A stretch of DNA of 64,000 bases from Lacticaseibacillus thailandensis DSM 22698 = JCM 13996 (GCF_001312865.1 NZ_BBER01000002.1:274392-338391), one strand, 5' to 3'. Shown: positions 1 through 9,691, counted from the stretch's first letter. The notes: generated from the sequence alone by a model not told the origin. Made by a program: numbers and translations.

Positions 1-20
1 CCGGACAATCCTCTGTCCGG
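1..20 (-). terminator. Hairpin at the window edge
   Basis: CCGGACA and TGTCCGG form a 7-bp stem with a 6-nt loop, just downstream of the stop of the leftward gene at 57-389. A following T tract would lie outside the window, so the terminator call rests on stem and position only. Confidence 0.5.
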
Positions 21-56
21 GCCATAAGTAATCTACGCTAATATTATTTTTCTAAT

Positions 57-389
57 TTATGGTCGAATATAGGCGTAACCGGCCTGTTGTTTTTGTGCTA
101 ATTCAATAACGCCGACCGGTACCACCGTCACGCCTGCTTGCAGTTGCCGCTGATCAATGTGGCGCTGGTTCAGCGAGTTGGCACAGACCGCCACGACGGT
201 GCCAGCTTGGGCTACTGGCGTTAGCTGGACGTCACTACCGGTCTCGGCGCCCCTTACGGCGTCACCATTGGCGAGAATCTCGACGTGTGCCGTCTGCTGG
301 TGCGCAGTGAGCCACTCATGGTAGTGCATCACGTTGTTCAGTACCATTGGCCACTTGGCCATTTCGTCAATATGAAAAATAACATTCAT
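57..389 (-). CDS. DsrE/DsrF-like family protein
   Basis: A 110-residue cytoplasmic protein of the DsrE/F-like fold, a family related to sulfur-relay proteins whose role in lactobacilli is mostly unknown. The pattern is typical: an N-terminal strand with FHIDE, a VEILANGDAV segment near residues 37-45, a single cysteine at residue 69 in a VCAN context, and a C-terminal GYAYIRP ending. The frame is open further upstream, but the ATG at 389 is preceded by a GGGAGGA ribosome site, so the shorter start is chosen. It follows the HAD phosphatase gene on the same strand with a 19-bp gap and is probably co-transcribed. Whether the cysteine carries sulfur is not shown by the sequence. Confidence 0.75.
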   Translation of the reverse strand: MNVIFHIDEMAKWPMVLNNVMHYHEWLTAHQQTAHVEILANGDAVRGAETGSDVQLTPVAQAGTVVAVCANSLNQRHIDQRQLQAGVTVVPVGVIELAQKQQAGYAYIRP

Positions 390-408
390 TGCGTTTCCTC
401 CCAACGTT

Positions 409-1104
409 TTATGCGGATTGTACAAGAATTTGGTCAAGCTCTGGCAACGAGTGCACCTCGCGGGTCGGGTGTAATGGTGTGGTGTTTTGCTGGCCGTGCA
501 GGTTGACCCACACGGTGCGTAGCCCGTAGTTAATGCCGCCCCGGATGTCCGAGTTGAGGCCGTCGCCAATCATGATGGTGTTTTGCCGCGTGGCCTGGGG
601 CTCCGCGGCAAAGATGGCGTCAAAGAATTGGTGGGACGGCTTATCGAACCCGATTTCCTGCGAAATAAAGACCCCGTCAAACAACGGCCCCAGGTGACTG
701 TGCTGCAATCGTTGGTGTTGCGTGGTTGCCAGACCGTTGGTACCAGCCAGGATGCGAAAGCCGTGCTGGTGGAGGTCGATCAGGAGCGTTTTGGCTCCCG
801 GTACGCGGTCGTAGCCGTGGTTGAGTTCCACGCGGTACGCCGCTTCCATATCGTGAGCGGGTGCCGGGTCGCGGCCAATGGCGTCCAGAAACGTTGCGAA
901 ACGGCGCGCAAAAATCTGCTCACGCGTGACGTGACCGCGCGCCAGCTCGTTCCAGAGGTGGGTATTGATCTGCTGGTAGGTGCGCTGAGTTTCATCGGTA
1001 TAGGGGATACCGTACTGCACAAAAACGCGTTGCAGGCCGTGCAGTTCGCTGGCGGTAAAGTCTAGCAGGGTGTCGTCGAGGTCAAAAATCAGGTTCGTTG
1101 TCAT
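409..1104 (-). CDS. HAD-family phosphatase (YjjG/noncanonical nucleotidase type)
   Basis: A 231-residue soluble HAD hydrolase. Motif I is DLDDTLLDF at residues 8-16 (nucleophile Asp8, acid Asp10), motif II is the AGTNG segment, motif III the Lys in DKPSHQFF, and motif IV GDGLNSDI, in the right order. Length and the helical cap between motifs I and II fit the YjjG-type 5'-nucleotidases, which remove phosphate from noncanonical pyrimidine nucleotides; exact substrate is inferred only from the family. The start at 1104 was chosen because the protein begins MTTNLIFDLDD as its relatives do. It lies between the pepS remnant and the DsrE-like gene, all leftward, likely one transcript. Confidence 0.8.
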   Translation of the reverse strand: MTTNLIFDLDDTLLDFTASELHGLQRVFVQYGIPYTDETQRTYQQINTHLWNELARGHVTREQIFARRFATFLDAIGRDPAPAHDMEAAYRVELNHGYDRVPGAKTLLIDLHQHGFRILAGTNGLATTQHQRLQHSHLGPLFDGVFISQEIGFDKPSHQFFDAIFAAEPQATRQNTIMIGDGLNSDIRGGINYGLRTVWVNLHGQQNTTPLHPTREVHSLPELDQILVQSA

Positions 1105-1132
1105 ATTCAGTATGCCTTCGCTTTCTTTGTGA

Positions 1133-1424
1133 TTACGCCCAGTCGCCGTTGCGGAAAAGCGCGACCCGCTGACTGTCGCGGGCGATGCCAGCAATATTCA
1201 TTTGTGCAGACCCCATCATGAAGTTCACGTGGGTGTCGGCCAGATTCACCTTGGCAGCCCCGGCGCGGTAGGCCGCGGCGACGATGAGGTGGGCCAGCTG
1301 AGCTCGGGTGACGTTGGTCTGGAGGTAGACGGTATCACTAGGTTTAACCGCGACGCCGGTCTCAACGGCCAGGTCAGTGTATTTCGCCAAGTTACGTGCA
1401 AAATTTGGTCAGGTCCTAACTCAT
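1133..1424 (-). pseudogene. pepS: Aminopeptidase PepS (M29) remnant with a large internal deletion
   Basis: The predicted peptide joins two distant parts of an M29 aminopeptidase. Its first about 55 residues (LAKYTDLAVETGV, later LAHLIVAAAYRAGA) match the N-terminus, and its last about 33 (THVNFMMGSAQMN, then ALFRNGDWA before the stop) match the extreme C-terminus. M29 enzymes are about 410 residues, so some 300 residues, including the metal-binding core, are missing, and the join is in frame near the residues AAKVN. A TGA also interrupts the frame just after the AGGAGG site at 1426-1431, so the N-terminus is damaged too. The remnant cannot be an active peptidase. Real deletion or collapsed assembly cannot be told apart here. 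Confidence 0.75.
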
Positions 1425-1583
1425 TCCTCCTATTGTTAAGGAGCAGGCCGGGAACATAACAACTTGTGCATGTTATTGCAACCATTTTAGCATACCGACC
1501 GGTGGGTGGGGCTCAACGCCCGTGCCGATAGCCTTATCACCAGGTATTAAACAACAGAAATCATTTTTATTATTTTGTGACTA

Positions 1584-1611
1584 TTGTTTTATTTGCCGAT
1601 TCTGATACAAT
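1584..1611 (+). promoter_or_regulatory. Promoter of the TetR-type gene
   Basis: TTGTTT at 1584-1589 and TACAAT at 1606-1611 are separated by 16 bp, and the -10 has an extended TGA element. A short terminator-like hairpin lies between this promoter and the coding start. Confidence 0.55.
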
Positions 1612-1627
1612 GTGTTTTGTAACTGCT

Positions 1628-1654
1628 GATGCTTAGGGGAGCATCGTTTTTTTT
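1628..1654 (+). terminator. Attenuator-like hairpin in the TetR leader
   Basis: GATGCT (1628-1633) and AGCATC (1640-1645) form a 6-bp stem with loop TAGGGG, followed by G and eight T. It is placed downstream of the -10 and upstream of the ribosome site, so transcripts from this promoter must pass it. Confidence 0.5.
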
Positions 1655-1686
1655 GATGAATCAAACTTTATTTGGGGAGGCATAAC

Positions 1687-2284
1687 ATGGCACGAAAGAA
1701 AACCATTACGCGCGATCACATTTTGAACGCTGCGTACAACTTAGTCATTGCGGAGGACTTTAAGAAGTTCACCGCTCGTAACATCGCTGCATCGATGGGG
1801 TGCTCCACGCAACCTATCTACCTCGAATTTGCCAACATGGCAGATTTGCGGCAGGCGGTGGTTGATCGCATCAAGTCAGAACTGACGGAACGGTTCCAGC
1901 GCACCTATACTGATGACCCGCTGATCGACATGGCGTTGACTTACATCGACTTTGCCATCGAGAACAACAGCTTGTACCAGTCAGTGTTCGTTGAGGATCA
2001 CCTCGGTGTTGACGACATGCGCCAGTTTGCCATGAGTGCCGCCTTGAAGCGCCTCAACAAGTACGACTCCGTTAAGCAGTTGACTGAATCTCAGAAGAAC
2101 AACGTCATTACTGGCGCCTGGATCGTGCTACAGGGATTGCGGACTTGATGTCTGCCGGCTTCATCCACATCTCCCACGCCAGATGATCGAGATTTTACAG
2201 TCGGTACTGAAGGACTTTATTGAGAACAAGCGTTTCGATGGTGCAGATAGTGACAACATTATTTCCATGGCTCGCGCCAACTAA
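1687..2284 (+). CDS. TetR/AcrR-type transcriptional regulator (two frameshifts)
   Basis: N-terminal helix-turn-helix DNA-binding domain (TARNIAASMGCSTQPIYLEF around residues 30-50) followed by a helical ligand domain of TetR_C type. The start at 1687 follows a GGGGAGG site. The frame breaks near 2131 and again near 2180; restoring one base at each place gives a continuous C-terminus (GIADLMSAGFIHISH, then QMIEILQSVLKDF, ending ISMARAN at 2284), about 200 residues, normal for the family. The target is unknown. It faces a leftward flavodoxin and stands divergent from the pepS remnant, which is a possible regulated neighbour but there is no direct evidence. Confidence 0.8.
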
Positions 2285-2305
2285 TTCAAGGGTACGATAC
2301 GATTA

Positions 2306-2338
2306 AGGACGATGCTTTCTAGCATGGCCCTTTTTTTT
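2306..2338 (+). terminator. Rho-independent terminator after the TetR-type gene
   Basis: AGGACGATGCT pairs with AGCATGGCCCT (9 of 11 positions) around a TTCT loop, followed by eight T. Confidence 0.7.
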
Positions 2339-2403
2339 AATGCCCGCAAAGTCGCCCAGGGTAGCAAAACGGGGCCCAGAAGCTGGCCCCAGAGGTGGTG
2401 CAA

Positions 2404-2870
2404 TTATTGAGCTGCGATTTCTTGCTGCTTGGCAACGATTTGGTTGACGAACTCTTCAAGGCGGTCGATATCCTCGGCTTCGGGGGCTAAGTCAACTTTG
2501 ACGCTGTCGGCACCCTTCACGGCTCCATCGGCGGCGAGGACTTCCGCGAAGTCATCAACACTGGTGCAAAGTCGGTGTAGAAGTGGTCGCCACTACCGGC
2601 GCAACCGAACACCTTGCCGTGGAGGTCGACGTCCTTGAGTTCCTCGTAGAAGTCAACGGCTTCGTCAGGCAACATGCCGCTACCGGAGTCGCTAAACGTG
2701 TAGGTGGCCACGATGCAGATGTCGACGTCGGCAAAGTCGTCGGCAATGGCTTGTGACACCTCGGTGGTGGTCACGGACACGTTGTGTTTCTCCAGCTCTT
2801 CCTCGATAATTTCGGCAATTTCTTCAGTATTACCAGTCATGCTGGCGTAAACAATTCGTGCTGTAGCCAT
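2404..2870 (-). CDS. Flavodoxin (frameshifted)
   Basis: Short-chain flavodoxin, an FMN electron carrier in the cytoplasm. The start ATG at 2870 gives MATARIVYASMTGNTEEIAEII, where SMTGNTE is the FMN-phosphate loop at residues 10-16; GCAGSGD and a later acidic segment follow as expected. The frame is lost near 2564 inside the sequence coding FAPV; adding one base restores VDDFAEVLAADGAVKGAD and a natural end at 2404 (about 155 residues, usual flavodoxin length). The gene is single and convergent with the TetR-type gene. The electron-transfer partners are not visible in this window. Confidence 0.85.
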
Positions 2871-3233
2871 GTGTGCGCTACCTCCTATTAAATGTTCCCA
2901 AACAGTATAGCAGATTTGTGCTCCATGGTCACAGTGTGCTCCAAACACGGTGCGTGGTGCCGGCGTGGCTCCGATAGCTGGGGTGTGACCCGTGCCGGTG
3001 GCGTCTAGATTGATGGTGCGTGTGCACTGTTAGCGTTTAGTCACAACAAGCAGGGGGGCAATACGGCAGCACCGTCGCGGGTTGAAGCCTGCGCCAGAAA
3101 GCGGCTATCGTGGCGTGGTTTAGCAAGCAAGGATAGTTCAACATGCCCGCTCAGTCACGTGGGCGCCCCGAACATCGCAATGGGGATATGTTTTGGTGTA
3201 TCATGGTGGAGATAGCAAATGGAGGTAGAGAAT

Positions 3234-4025
3234 TTGATTACCATTAAGACAGACCGTGAAATTGACGGTATTCGTCGCGCTGGCGCCGTTTTGGCCGGCG
3301 TGCACCGTGGCTTGCGTAACATCATCAAGCCCGGTATTTCTAGCTGGGAGATTGAAGAATTTACCCGGCAGTACATCAGTGACCACCACGCCCACGCGAG
3401 TGAAATGGGCTTTGAGGGTTACCAGTACGCGACCTGTGTATCCGTTAACGACGAAGTAGCCCACGCTGAACCGCGCAAGGACCTGATCCTGCACGATGGT
3501 GACATCGTGGCCGTCGATATGTGTGTGGACAAAGACGGCTACATCAGCGACTCTTGCTGGAACTACGCCGTTGGTAACATCAGTCCCGAAGCCCAAAAGC
3601 TGATGGACGTGACCAAAAAGGCTTTGTACCTGGGTATTGACCAGGCCGTTGTCGGTAACCGTATCGGTGACATCGGCCACGCCATCCAGCAGTACACCGA
3701 AGTCGAAAATGGTTACGGCGACGTACGCGAACTGATTGGTCACGGCATTCAGCCGACCATGCACGAAGCACCTAACGTGCCGCACTACGGCAAGCCCGGT
3801 CATGGTCTGCGCCTCAAGGCCGGCATGACCATTACCATCGAGCCGATGATTACTACCGGCACCTGGGAAATTGTTGCCAAAGAAGACCCTAAGACTAACT
3901 GGGAATACTACGTTACGGCCGATGGCTCCCTGTGTGCGCAGTACGAACACACCATTGCCATTACCAACGATGGGCCTAAGATCCTGACTAGCCAAGATCC
4001 AGAATATGATGCTAAGTACCTTTAG
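3234..4025 (+). CDS. map: Methionine aminopeptidase, type I
   Basis: Removes the initiator methionine from new proteins. The metal ligands are all visible: Asp in VAVDMCVD, Asp in SDSCW, His in GHGIQPTMHEAP, Glu in TIEPMI and Glu in YEHTIAI. Length of about 263 residues is normal for type I enzymes without extension. The frame opens at an ATG at 3219, but the only good ribosome site, GGAGGT at 3221-3226, lies inside that reading, 7 bp before a TTG at 3234. The protein from TTG begins with the usual (M)ITIKTDREID, so TTG is preferred. The 270 bp upstream show no gene; the 160 bp downstream show nothing clear. Confidence 0.95.
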   Translation: MITIKTDREIDGIRRAGAVLAGVHRGLRNIIKPGISSWEIEEFTRQYISDHHAHASEMGFEGYQYATCVSVNDEVAHAEPRKDLILHDGDIVAVDMCVDKDGYISDSCWNYAVGNISPEAQKLMDVTKKALYLGIDQAVVGNRIGDIGHAIQQYTEVENGYGDVRELIGHGIQPTMHEAPNVPHYGKPGHGLRLKAGMTITIEPMITTGTWEIVAKEDPKTNWEYYVTADGSLCAQYEHTIAITNDGPKILTSQDPEYDAKYL

Positions 4026-4185
4026 CAAATAACGTGCCGCGACCATCTTGGTGGTGGTACTGGCGGCCAATTGTGCGGTGGTGGGTTATTGCCCATTGCG
4101 CGCCGGTTGGCCGTTTATTTGTTTACTGAGGGTAGTAAAAGCATGGCCGCAGTGGCGGTCGTGTCAGTGATAAAGGAGGAAGCCC

Positions 4186-5192
4186 ATGCCTAAGCGCACG
4201 GTTTTCGGGCATCGGGTCAGTGCAGCCTCGTGGCAAGAGCTACATGACCGTAATGAACAAAGACATCAGCCAATTCACCGCCAGCACCTAACGCCTAAAC
4301 AACGCTGGGCGGCAATACTCGACCTGCTGGGCCGGCGGGTCAACGCCGCACAAATCGACCAAACGGCTGCAGCAATGGCGTACTACGCGATTCTATCGGC
4401 ATTTCCGGCCGCGCTGATCGTGTTTAACCTAGTATCCCGAATCGGGGTCTCTAGTTTTGGCCTACGCACGACCGTGACGCAGGTGGTCCCCGCCAACGTG
4501 ATGGCGACGATTCGACCCGTGCTCGCATCACTCGCGGCAAAGCCCAACACTACGTGGGTGGGCATTGGGACTATCTTTACGTTGTGGGCGGCAAGTCTGT
4601 GTATCGCCTCCATGCGGTCGGGGTTCAACCGGGCGTATGGTATTCGGGCAACCGTGCAGAATTTTTTTTCATTTCGCGTCTGGTATCAATGGTGCTCACG
4701 GTGATCCTAATTGCGGTCGTTTTGGCCGTGGTGTTGGTGTTTACCTTTGGGCGGCAAGTGCTCGAATGGGTGGTAGAAAATACCAGCATTCGTAATTACT
4801 GGGTGAGTGCCTTTCAGTCGGTCAAGTGGCCGATCACCATCGTGGTGTTGGTGGTGGCTTTCACCTTGTGTTACTACCTCATGCCTAACGCCAAAATGCG
4901 GTTCTGGACCATCATGCCCGGAGCGGTTTTTGCGACCGTGGGGTGGATCGTGGTGTCGTACGCTTTTTCCCTGTACATGCGCTACTTTGGTAGTGGCTTC
5001 AGCGCGTACGGTACACTCGCAGCCTTCGTGGTGCTGCTACTGTGGCTGTTTGTGAATTCGTTCATCGTTATGGTGGGCGCCGTGCTGAACGCGTGTGTCT
5101 ACGAATACTTTTATGGACAAATTCACGGCAGTAAGGGCCGCGTCCACGACTTTGCCCAGACGCGTATACATTGGCATCCGCACCACCGTTAA
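4186..5192 (+). CDS. YihY/BrkB-family membrane protein (frameshifted)
   Basis: Integral membrane protein of the YihY (UPF0761, former RNase BN) family, with about six transmembrane segments and an N-terminal cytoplasmic region of about 45 residues. The conserved AAAMAYYAILSAFPAAL stretch is present, followed by the typical SLCIASMRSGFNRAYGI. The frame breaks in a run of eight T at 4672-4679; adding one T (or removing two) joins FF to ISRLVSMVLTVIL. Total length of about 335 residues suits the family. Function is unknown; the old RNase BN name was given to this family in error. The start at 4186 has AAAGGAGGA upstream. Confidence 0.85.
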
Positions 5193-5207
5193 CGTTGTTG
5201 GTTTTGT

Positions 5208-5239
5208 CCCCGGTGATTGTTAACCGAGGGCTTTTTTTT
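5208..5239 (+). terminator. Rho-independent terminator after the YihY-type gene
   Basis: CCCCGGT pairs with ACCGAGGG (one bulged A), followed by eight T. It separates the YihY-type gene from the MATE gene. Confidence 0.65.
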
Positions 5240-5290
5240 GTAGTTGGGGATGAGTATAATGGCGTTGATATGGACAAAGGAGGCATTAGT

Positions 5291-6642
5291 TTGCGCACAT
5301 TGACGAAGGGTAACCCAATCAAATTGGTGGTATTATTTACCATCCCCCTCCTGATTGGGAACGTATTCCAACAACTGTATAGTTTCATGGATGCGCTGAT
5401 CGTTGGGCGGACGATTGGGGTGAACGCACTCGCGGCCGTGGGGGCCACGGGTAGCCTGACGTTTTTGGTTATTGGCTTTGCCCAGGGGACTTCCTCGGGG
5501 CTGGCGATTCCCACCGCCCAGGCGTACGGTGCGCGCGACTTTCGCGGGGTGCGGCGGAGTTTTGTCGCTAGTATTTGGCTGGCCATTATCATTACGGTAA
5601 TCGGCACGGCGCTGTCGGTAACGTTCACGGTGCCGCTGCTCCACCTGATGCAGACACCGGCCAGCATCGTCCACCAGTCGGCATCCTTCGTGCGTGTCAT
5701 CTTTATGGGGTTCGGTGCCTCCATGGCGTTTAACGTGCTCAGTAACCAGATTCGTGCGCTGGGTGATTCACGCACACCACTGATTTTCCTGGTATTGTCC
5801 ACCATTGTTAACATTTTGCTGGAATTGCTGTTTATCCTCAAGTTGCACATGGGGGTTGCTGGTGCTGGCTGGGCGACGGTGACGGCCCAGGTCTTTTCAT
5901 CGCTGTGCTGTTGGTGGTACATTCGTCGGCGCATCCCGATGCTGGTGGTGCGGCGGCATGACATGACCTTCGACCTGGTGGAAGTGCGTAAGCAGATGAC
6001 CATCGCGTTGCCGATGGGCTTTCAGCAGTCAATCATTGCCATTGGCGCGGTGATCATCCAGGTAATGCTCAACACGCTGGGGACCGATGCGGTCGCGGCC
6101 TACACCGCGGCGGGACGAATCGACCAGTTGGCGTCACTACCGGCGGCCTCGTTTGGGGTGACCATGGCGACGTACGCGGCGCAGAACAAAGGTGCGCGGG
6201 AATTCGGACGGATTCGGCAAGGTATCCACCAAACGATGGCCCTGAACATGACGACGTCGGCGATCCTCGGGGCGTTGATCATCATCTTTGGACGGCCGCT
6301 GGTGAACCTCTTTCTCGGTAACGGGGTGCTGCACGTGACCGCGCTGGCGCAAACGTATTTCCACTTCAACGCCAGCATGTACTGGTTCCTAGCACTTCTG
6401 TTTACGGTCCGTTACACGTTGCAGGGCCTGGGTCAGACGTTGGTGCCAACGCTGGCAGGGGTCTTCGAACTGGTGATGCGGATCTTTGCGGGTGTGATTT
6501 TGGTTACGAGTCTCGGCTTCACGGGGGCGGCGATGGCCAACCCGTTGGCTGGATTGGCTCGGTGTCCGTTCTGATTGCCAGTTATCTGCGGACGATGCGG
6601 CGGTTGAAAGAGCAGGAGTTGGCGAAGGCCGCAGCACAATAA
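5291..6642 (+). CDS. MATE-family multidrug exporter (frameshift near the end)
   Basis: Twelve-helix MATE transporter that exports drugs or metabolites using a Na+ or H+ gradient. The N-terminus has the family signature (KGNPIKLVVLFTIPLLIGN, then QQLYSFMDALIVGR) and the second half repeats it. The frame opens at 5171, overlapping the previous gene, but AAAGGAGG at 5276-5283 points to TTG at 5291, which yields (M)RTLTKGNP. The last 30 codons are shifted near 6549; one added base gives LAWIGSVSVLIASYL and a charged tail ending at 6642, about 451 residues. The substrate is not predictable. A terminator follows at once. Confidence 0.85.
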
Positions 6643-6657
6643 GTAAATTACGGCGAG

Positions 6658-6688
6658 AGTTGCTCACTAATTAGGTGGGCAACTTTTT
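6658..6688 (+). terminator. Rho-independent terminator after the MATE gene
   Basis: AGTTGCTCAC pairs with GTGGGCAACT around a 7-nt loop and is followed by five T. The 219 bp from here to thyA hold no gene. Confidence 0.8.
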
Positions 6689-6907
6689 GGCTCCTAAAGG
6701 ATATGGAGAGATATGCTGCCTTAGTCACGAGAGTGTCAGTAGGTGGATTGTCGTGGAGCCAGTTCGGTGTCTCTTTGTGGCAGCCGGCGTTCCCGTGCAT
6801 TGGGCAGGCGTCGCCAACTAACGACGCATACCACTAATCATCCAGTGGTCGGTGTGCAGATGATGCGGTATGATGGTAGCAATGAATAACATCGAGGAGG
6901 CACCATC

Positions 6908-7858
6908 ATGCTGGAACAAGCATACCTAGATTTGGCCCGCCACATTCTTGACGATGGCCATTATAAAGATGATCGGACCGGGACTGGCACCTATAGCATC
7001 TTTGGCTACCAAATGCGGTTCAACCTGCAGGAAGGGTTCCCGCTGCTGACCACCAAGAAGGTACCTCTCGGGCTGATTAAAAGTGAATTGCTGTGGTTCC
7101 TGCACGGTGATACCAACATTCGCTTCCTCCTCCAACACAAAAATCACATCTGGGATGAGTGGGCCTTTAAAAAGTGGATCGAGTCGCCGGAGTACCACGG
7201 TCCGGACATGACTGATTTTGGCCGGCGGCACCTGGTGGACGCGGATTTTAACGCCCAGTACCAGGAACAAAAGCGTGCCTTTGACGACCGTATCTTGCAC
7301 GACGACGACTTTGCCGCCCACTATGGGGATCTGGGTAATGTGTATGGCAGTCAGTGGCGTGCTTGGCGTACCAGTACTGGTGGAACAATCGACCAGCTTG
7401 GGCATGTAATCGAACAAATTAAGCACAACCCCGATTCTCGGCGGCTGATCGTGTCCGCATGGAACCCGGAGGACGTGCCGACGATGGCGCTGCCACCATG
7501 CCACACCATGTTCCAGTTCTACGTGAATGATGGCAAGCTGTCACTACAGTTGTATCAACGTTCGGGAGACGTCTTCCTGGGCGTTCCATTTAACATTGCC
7601 AGCTACGCGCTGTTGCTCTCGATGGTGGCGCGAGCAACGGATCTGCAGGTGGGCGACTTTGTCCACACGCTAGGGGATGCCCATATTTATAAGAACCATT
7701 TAGACCAGGTGCGTGAACAGTTGAGCCGGACGCCGCGGCCAGCACCGCAGTTGTGGTTGAACCCCGACAAGCATGACCTCGATGAGTTTGGCATGGATGA
7801 TATTAAAGCGGTCAACTATGACCCGCTACCGGCCATCAAGGCTCCGGTAGCAGTATAA
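6908..7858 (+). CDS. thyA: Thymidylate synthase
   Basis: Makes dTMP from dUMP with methylene-tetrahydrofolate. Features seen: [13 protein letters not shown] near the start (phosphate-binding Arg), catalytic Cys198 in [12 protein letters not shown], and [17 protein letters not shown]. The length of 316 residues, with the roughly 50-residue insert around residues 90-140, is the form first known from Lactobacillus casei, and Cys198 has that enzyme's number. The start follows a GAGGAGG site. The next gene, folA, begins 46 bp later; together they form the usual thyA-folA pair in which the dihydrofolate produced by ThyA is reduced back by DHFR. Confidence 0.98.
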   Translation: MLEQAYLDLARHILDDGHYKDDRTGTGTYSIFGYQMRFNLQEGFPLLTTKKVPLGLIKSELLWFLHGDTNIRFLLQHKNHIWDEWAFKKWIESPEYHGPDMTDFGRRHLVDADFNAQYQEQKRAFDDRILHDDDFAAHYGDLGNVYGSQWRAWRTSTGGTIDQLGHVIEQIKHNPDSRRLIVSAWNPEDVPTMALPPCHTMFQFYVNDGKLSLQLYQRSGDVFLGVPFNIASYALLLSMVARATDLQVGDFVHTLGDAHIYKNHLDQVREQLSRTPRPAPQLWLNPDKHDLDEFGMDDIKAVNYDPLPAIKAPVAV

Positions 7859-7904
7859 TTAACGGCGATAACGCGACCAACGGAGTACGAGGAGATGACG
7901 GGGT

Positions 7905-8436
7905 ATGGAAACAGCCTTTATTTGGGCGCAGGACCGCAACCGGGTAATTGGGCGTGACGGCAAACTGCCGTGGCGGTTAGCCGATGACCTCAAATTTTTT
8001 TAAGGCAACAACGTTAAACCAGGCGGTGATCATGGGCCGCCGCACCTTTGCCGGTATGGGCAGTCGGGCCCTCCCGCAGCGGCAAAACATTGTGTTGACT
8101 CACCAAGCTGATTTTCAGGCTCCGGATGGGGTCGTCGTGGTGCACTCTATGGAGGCCGCGCTCAATGCCGCTAACACGGGCGACCACGATGTCGCCTTTG
8201 TTATCGGCGGGGCGGGGGTGTTCACCAGCTTTTTAACCGCGGTTGGCAACCCCGACAAGCTCTACGTGACGCGGATACATGGGGCGTTTGAGGGGGATAC
8301 CAAGATGGTCCTCCTCCCGTGGTCGCAGTACCGGCGTGACTCGGCGCGGACGGTTATAGCGGCGGACCCCAAGTTGACCCATACGTTCGAGCAGTGGGTG
8401 TACGCACCGCAGCCACCACATACCAGTGAGGGCTAG
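7905..8436 (+). CDS. folA: Dihydrofolate reductase (frameshifted at a T run)
   Basis: Reduces dihydrofolate to tetrahydrofolate. The reading starts at ATG 7905 ([29 protein letters not shown]) and meets a stop right after a run of seven T at 7995-8001. With six T the protein continues [23 protein letters not shown], which carries the NADPH-binding and substrate motifs in correct order; VIGGAGVF and [11 protein letters not shown] follow. Total about 176 residues, normal for DHFR. The gene sits directly behind thyA. A +1 T in sequencing is the simplest reading, since loss of both folA and an intact thyA partner is unlikely. Confidence 0.9.
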
Positions 8437-8546
8437 TCACAAAACATGTGTTTTAGTAAAGAAACAGGGGTGGGCGGCCGGCCTGCCCCCGTGCTGGTAA
8501 AATTATGGTAGCGTCATAACTCCGATAATAAAGGATGGTCAACAAC

Positions 8547-9534
8547 ATGAAGAAGCTTTTTTTGGGCCCTGGCGGCAGTGGTCGTGGCCGTAATTGGTTT
8601 GGGTACGCAGCACGTAGCGGCTGCCACCGATAGCGCCTGGGATAAGCCAGTGGTGACGTTAGGGTCATCACTCACAAGTAGTCAGCGGCAGGGTGTCATT
8701 GACACCCTGACCGACGCCGCAGGGACGGGTGACAGTTACAACACGCTGACCGTTGACGGGGCGACATTGGTGAAATACCTGAACCCGAGTGGTGATAACT
8801 TCACCACCAGTTCAGGGGTCTGGTCGTCCGCGTTGGTACAAAAAAACCAGTAGCGGCGGTATTAACGTCAAGATCGTCAACTATAACGGGGCGAACAACA
8901 TCACCACCATTACCGCTGACCAGTACCGTAATGCGGCCGTTACGGCGGGGGTCACTAACGCCAATATTTACATCACGAGTCCGGTCTCAATCGACGGGTC
9001 CGGCGCGTTGGCGGGGGTGTACGCTGCCTTTGCAGCTAATGGCAGTACGTTGAGCCAGTCACAGGTGACGGCTGCCCAAGACGAGGTCAACACTCTGAGT
9101 AGTATTACCCAGGCCAACAAGAACAAAGACGGTTATAGTGACAAACAACTGAATAACGCCATTGCGGGCATCAAAAAGCAAATGGCGACTGACAGCAACA
9201 ACGGTCAACAGACGCTCTCCTCAAATCAGATTGGGAACATTGTGGACAGTCAGTTGAAAAATAATAATTTAGGCACAATTATCAACAACAACCAGCGGAC
9301 CCAGATTATTAACCTGATGGTCAAGATCCAAAATTCGGGGGCCTTGAAGGGTAGCGGTTTTAAGCAACAAGCCAGCGACCTGGCCAACAGTATCCAGAGT
9401 TCCGCCAAGGGCTTGTTCAATAAGATCAAGGGGTCGGTTGGCAATCACGATAGTAGCTGGTGGAGTAGCCTCTGGCAGCGCATCGTCAACTTTTTTTTAC
9501 CAGCATTTACAATTGGGTATTGAGTTTGTTCTAA
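8547..9534 (+). CDS. Secreted DUF1002-family protein (three run-length frameshifts)
   Basis: Exported protein of about 328 residues, function unknown. The signal peptide is hidden by a frameshift: MKK then, with six rather than seven T at 8557-8563, LFWALAAVVVAVIGLG and a cleavage-like VAAATD. A run of seven A at 8840-8846 breaks the frame again (ALVQK to TSSGGINVKIVNY), and a run of eight T at 9491-9498 shifts the C-terminus (read with six: FFTSIYNWVLSLF, stop at 9534). The middle has the TITADQYRNAAVTAGVTNANIYI and VSIDGSGALAGVYAAF stretches typical of DUF1002. The C-terminus is a hydrophobic amphipathic segment. A strong terminator follows. Confidence 0.8.
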
Positions 9535-9553
9535 CTCGATACCGGTACCAACC

Positions 9554-9591
9554 AAAAGCCACCAACGCAATCAACGCGTTGGTGGCTTTTT
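9554..9591 (+). terminator. Strong terminator after the DUF1002 gene
   Basis: AAAAGCCACCAACGC pairs perfectly with GCGTTGGTGGCTTTT around a short loop and ends in five T. Confidence 0.92.
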
Positions 9592-9616
9592 GGTATTGGC
9601 TCAGATTCAGCCGATT

Positions 9617-9691
9617 TTTACCAAAGTTTTACGGACTGCATACAAAGGTTACCCAAAGGTTGTGTGGGTCTTTACACGTGCTAGCTACACT
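9617..9691 (+). promoter_or_regulatory. Candidate PhoP-box array and -10 of the PhoU-like gene
   Basis: Hexamers TTTACC (9617), TTTACG (9628), CATACA (9639) and TACCCA (9650) recur every 11 bp, like the direct TT(A/C/T)A(C/T)A repeats bound by PhoP in Firmicutes; the first two match 5 of 6 positions, the others are weaker. A -10-like TACACT lies at 9686-9691 without a good -35, as expected for an activated promoter. The gene that follows is PhoU-like. Confidence 0.45.

Noticed and set aside
3201..4070. Minus-strand frame of 289 codons opposite map
   Set aside because: It is the reverse reading of the map gene, with repeated Val/Asp/Gly typical of such shadows, no ribosome site and no family resemblance.
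5068..6003. Minus-strand frame of 311 codons opposite the YihY and MATE genes
   Set aside because: Composition of Ser/Thr/Arg runs and overlap with two clear genes; no start site.
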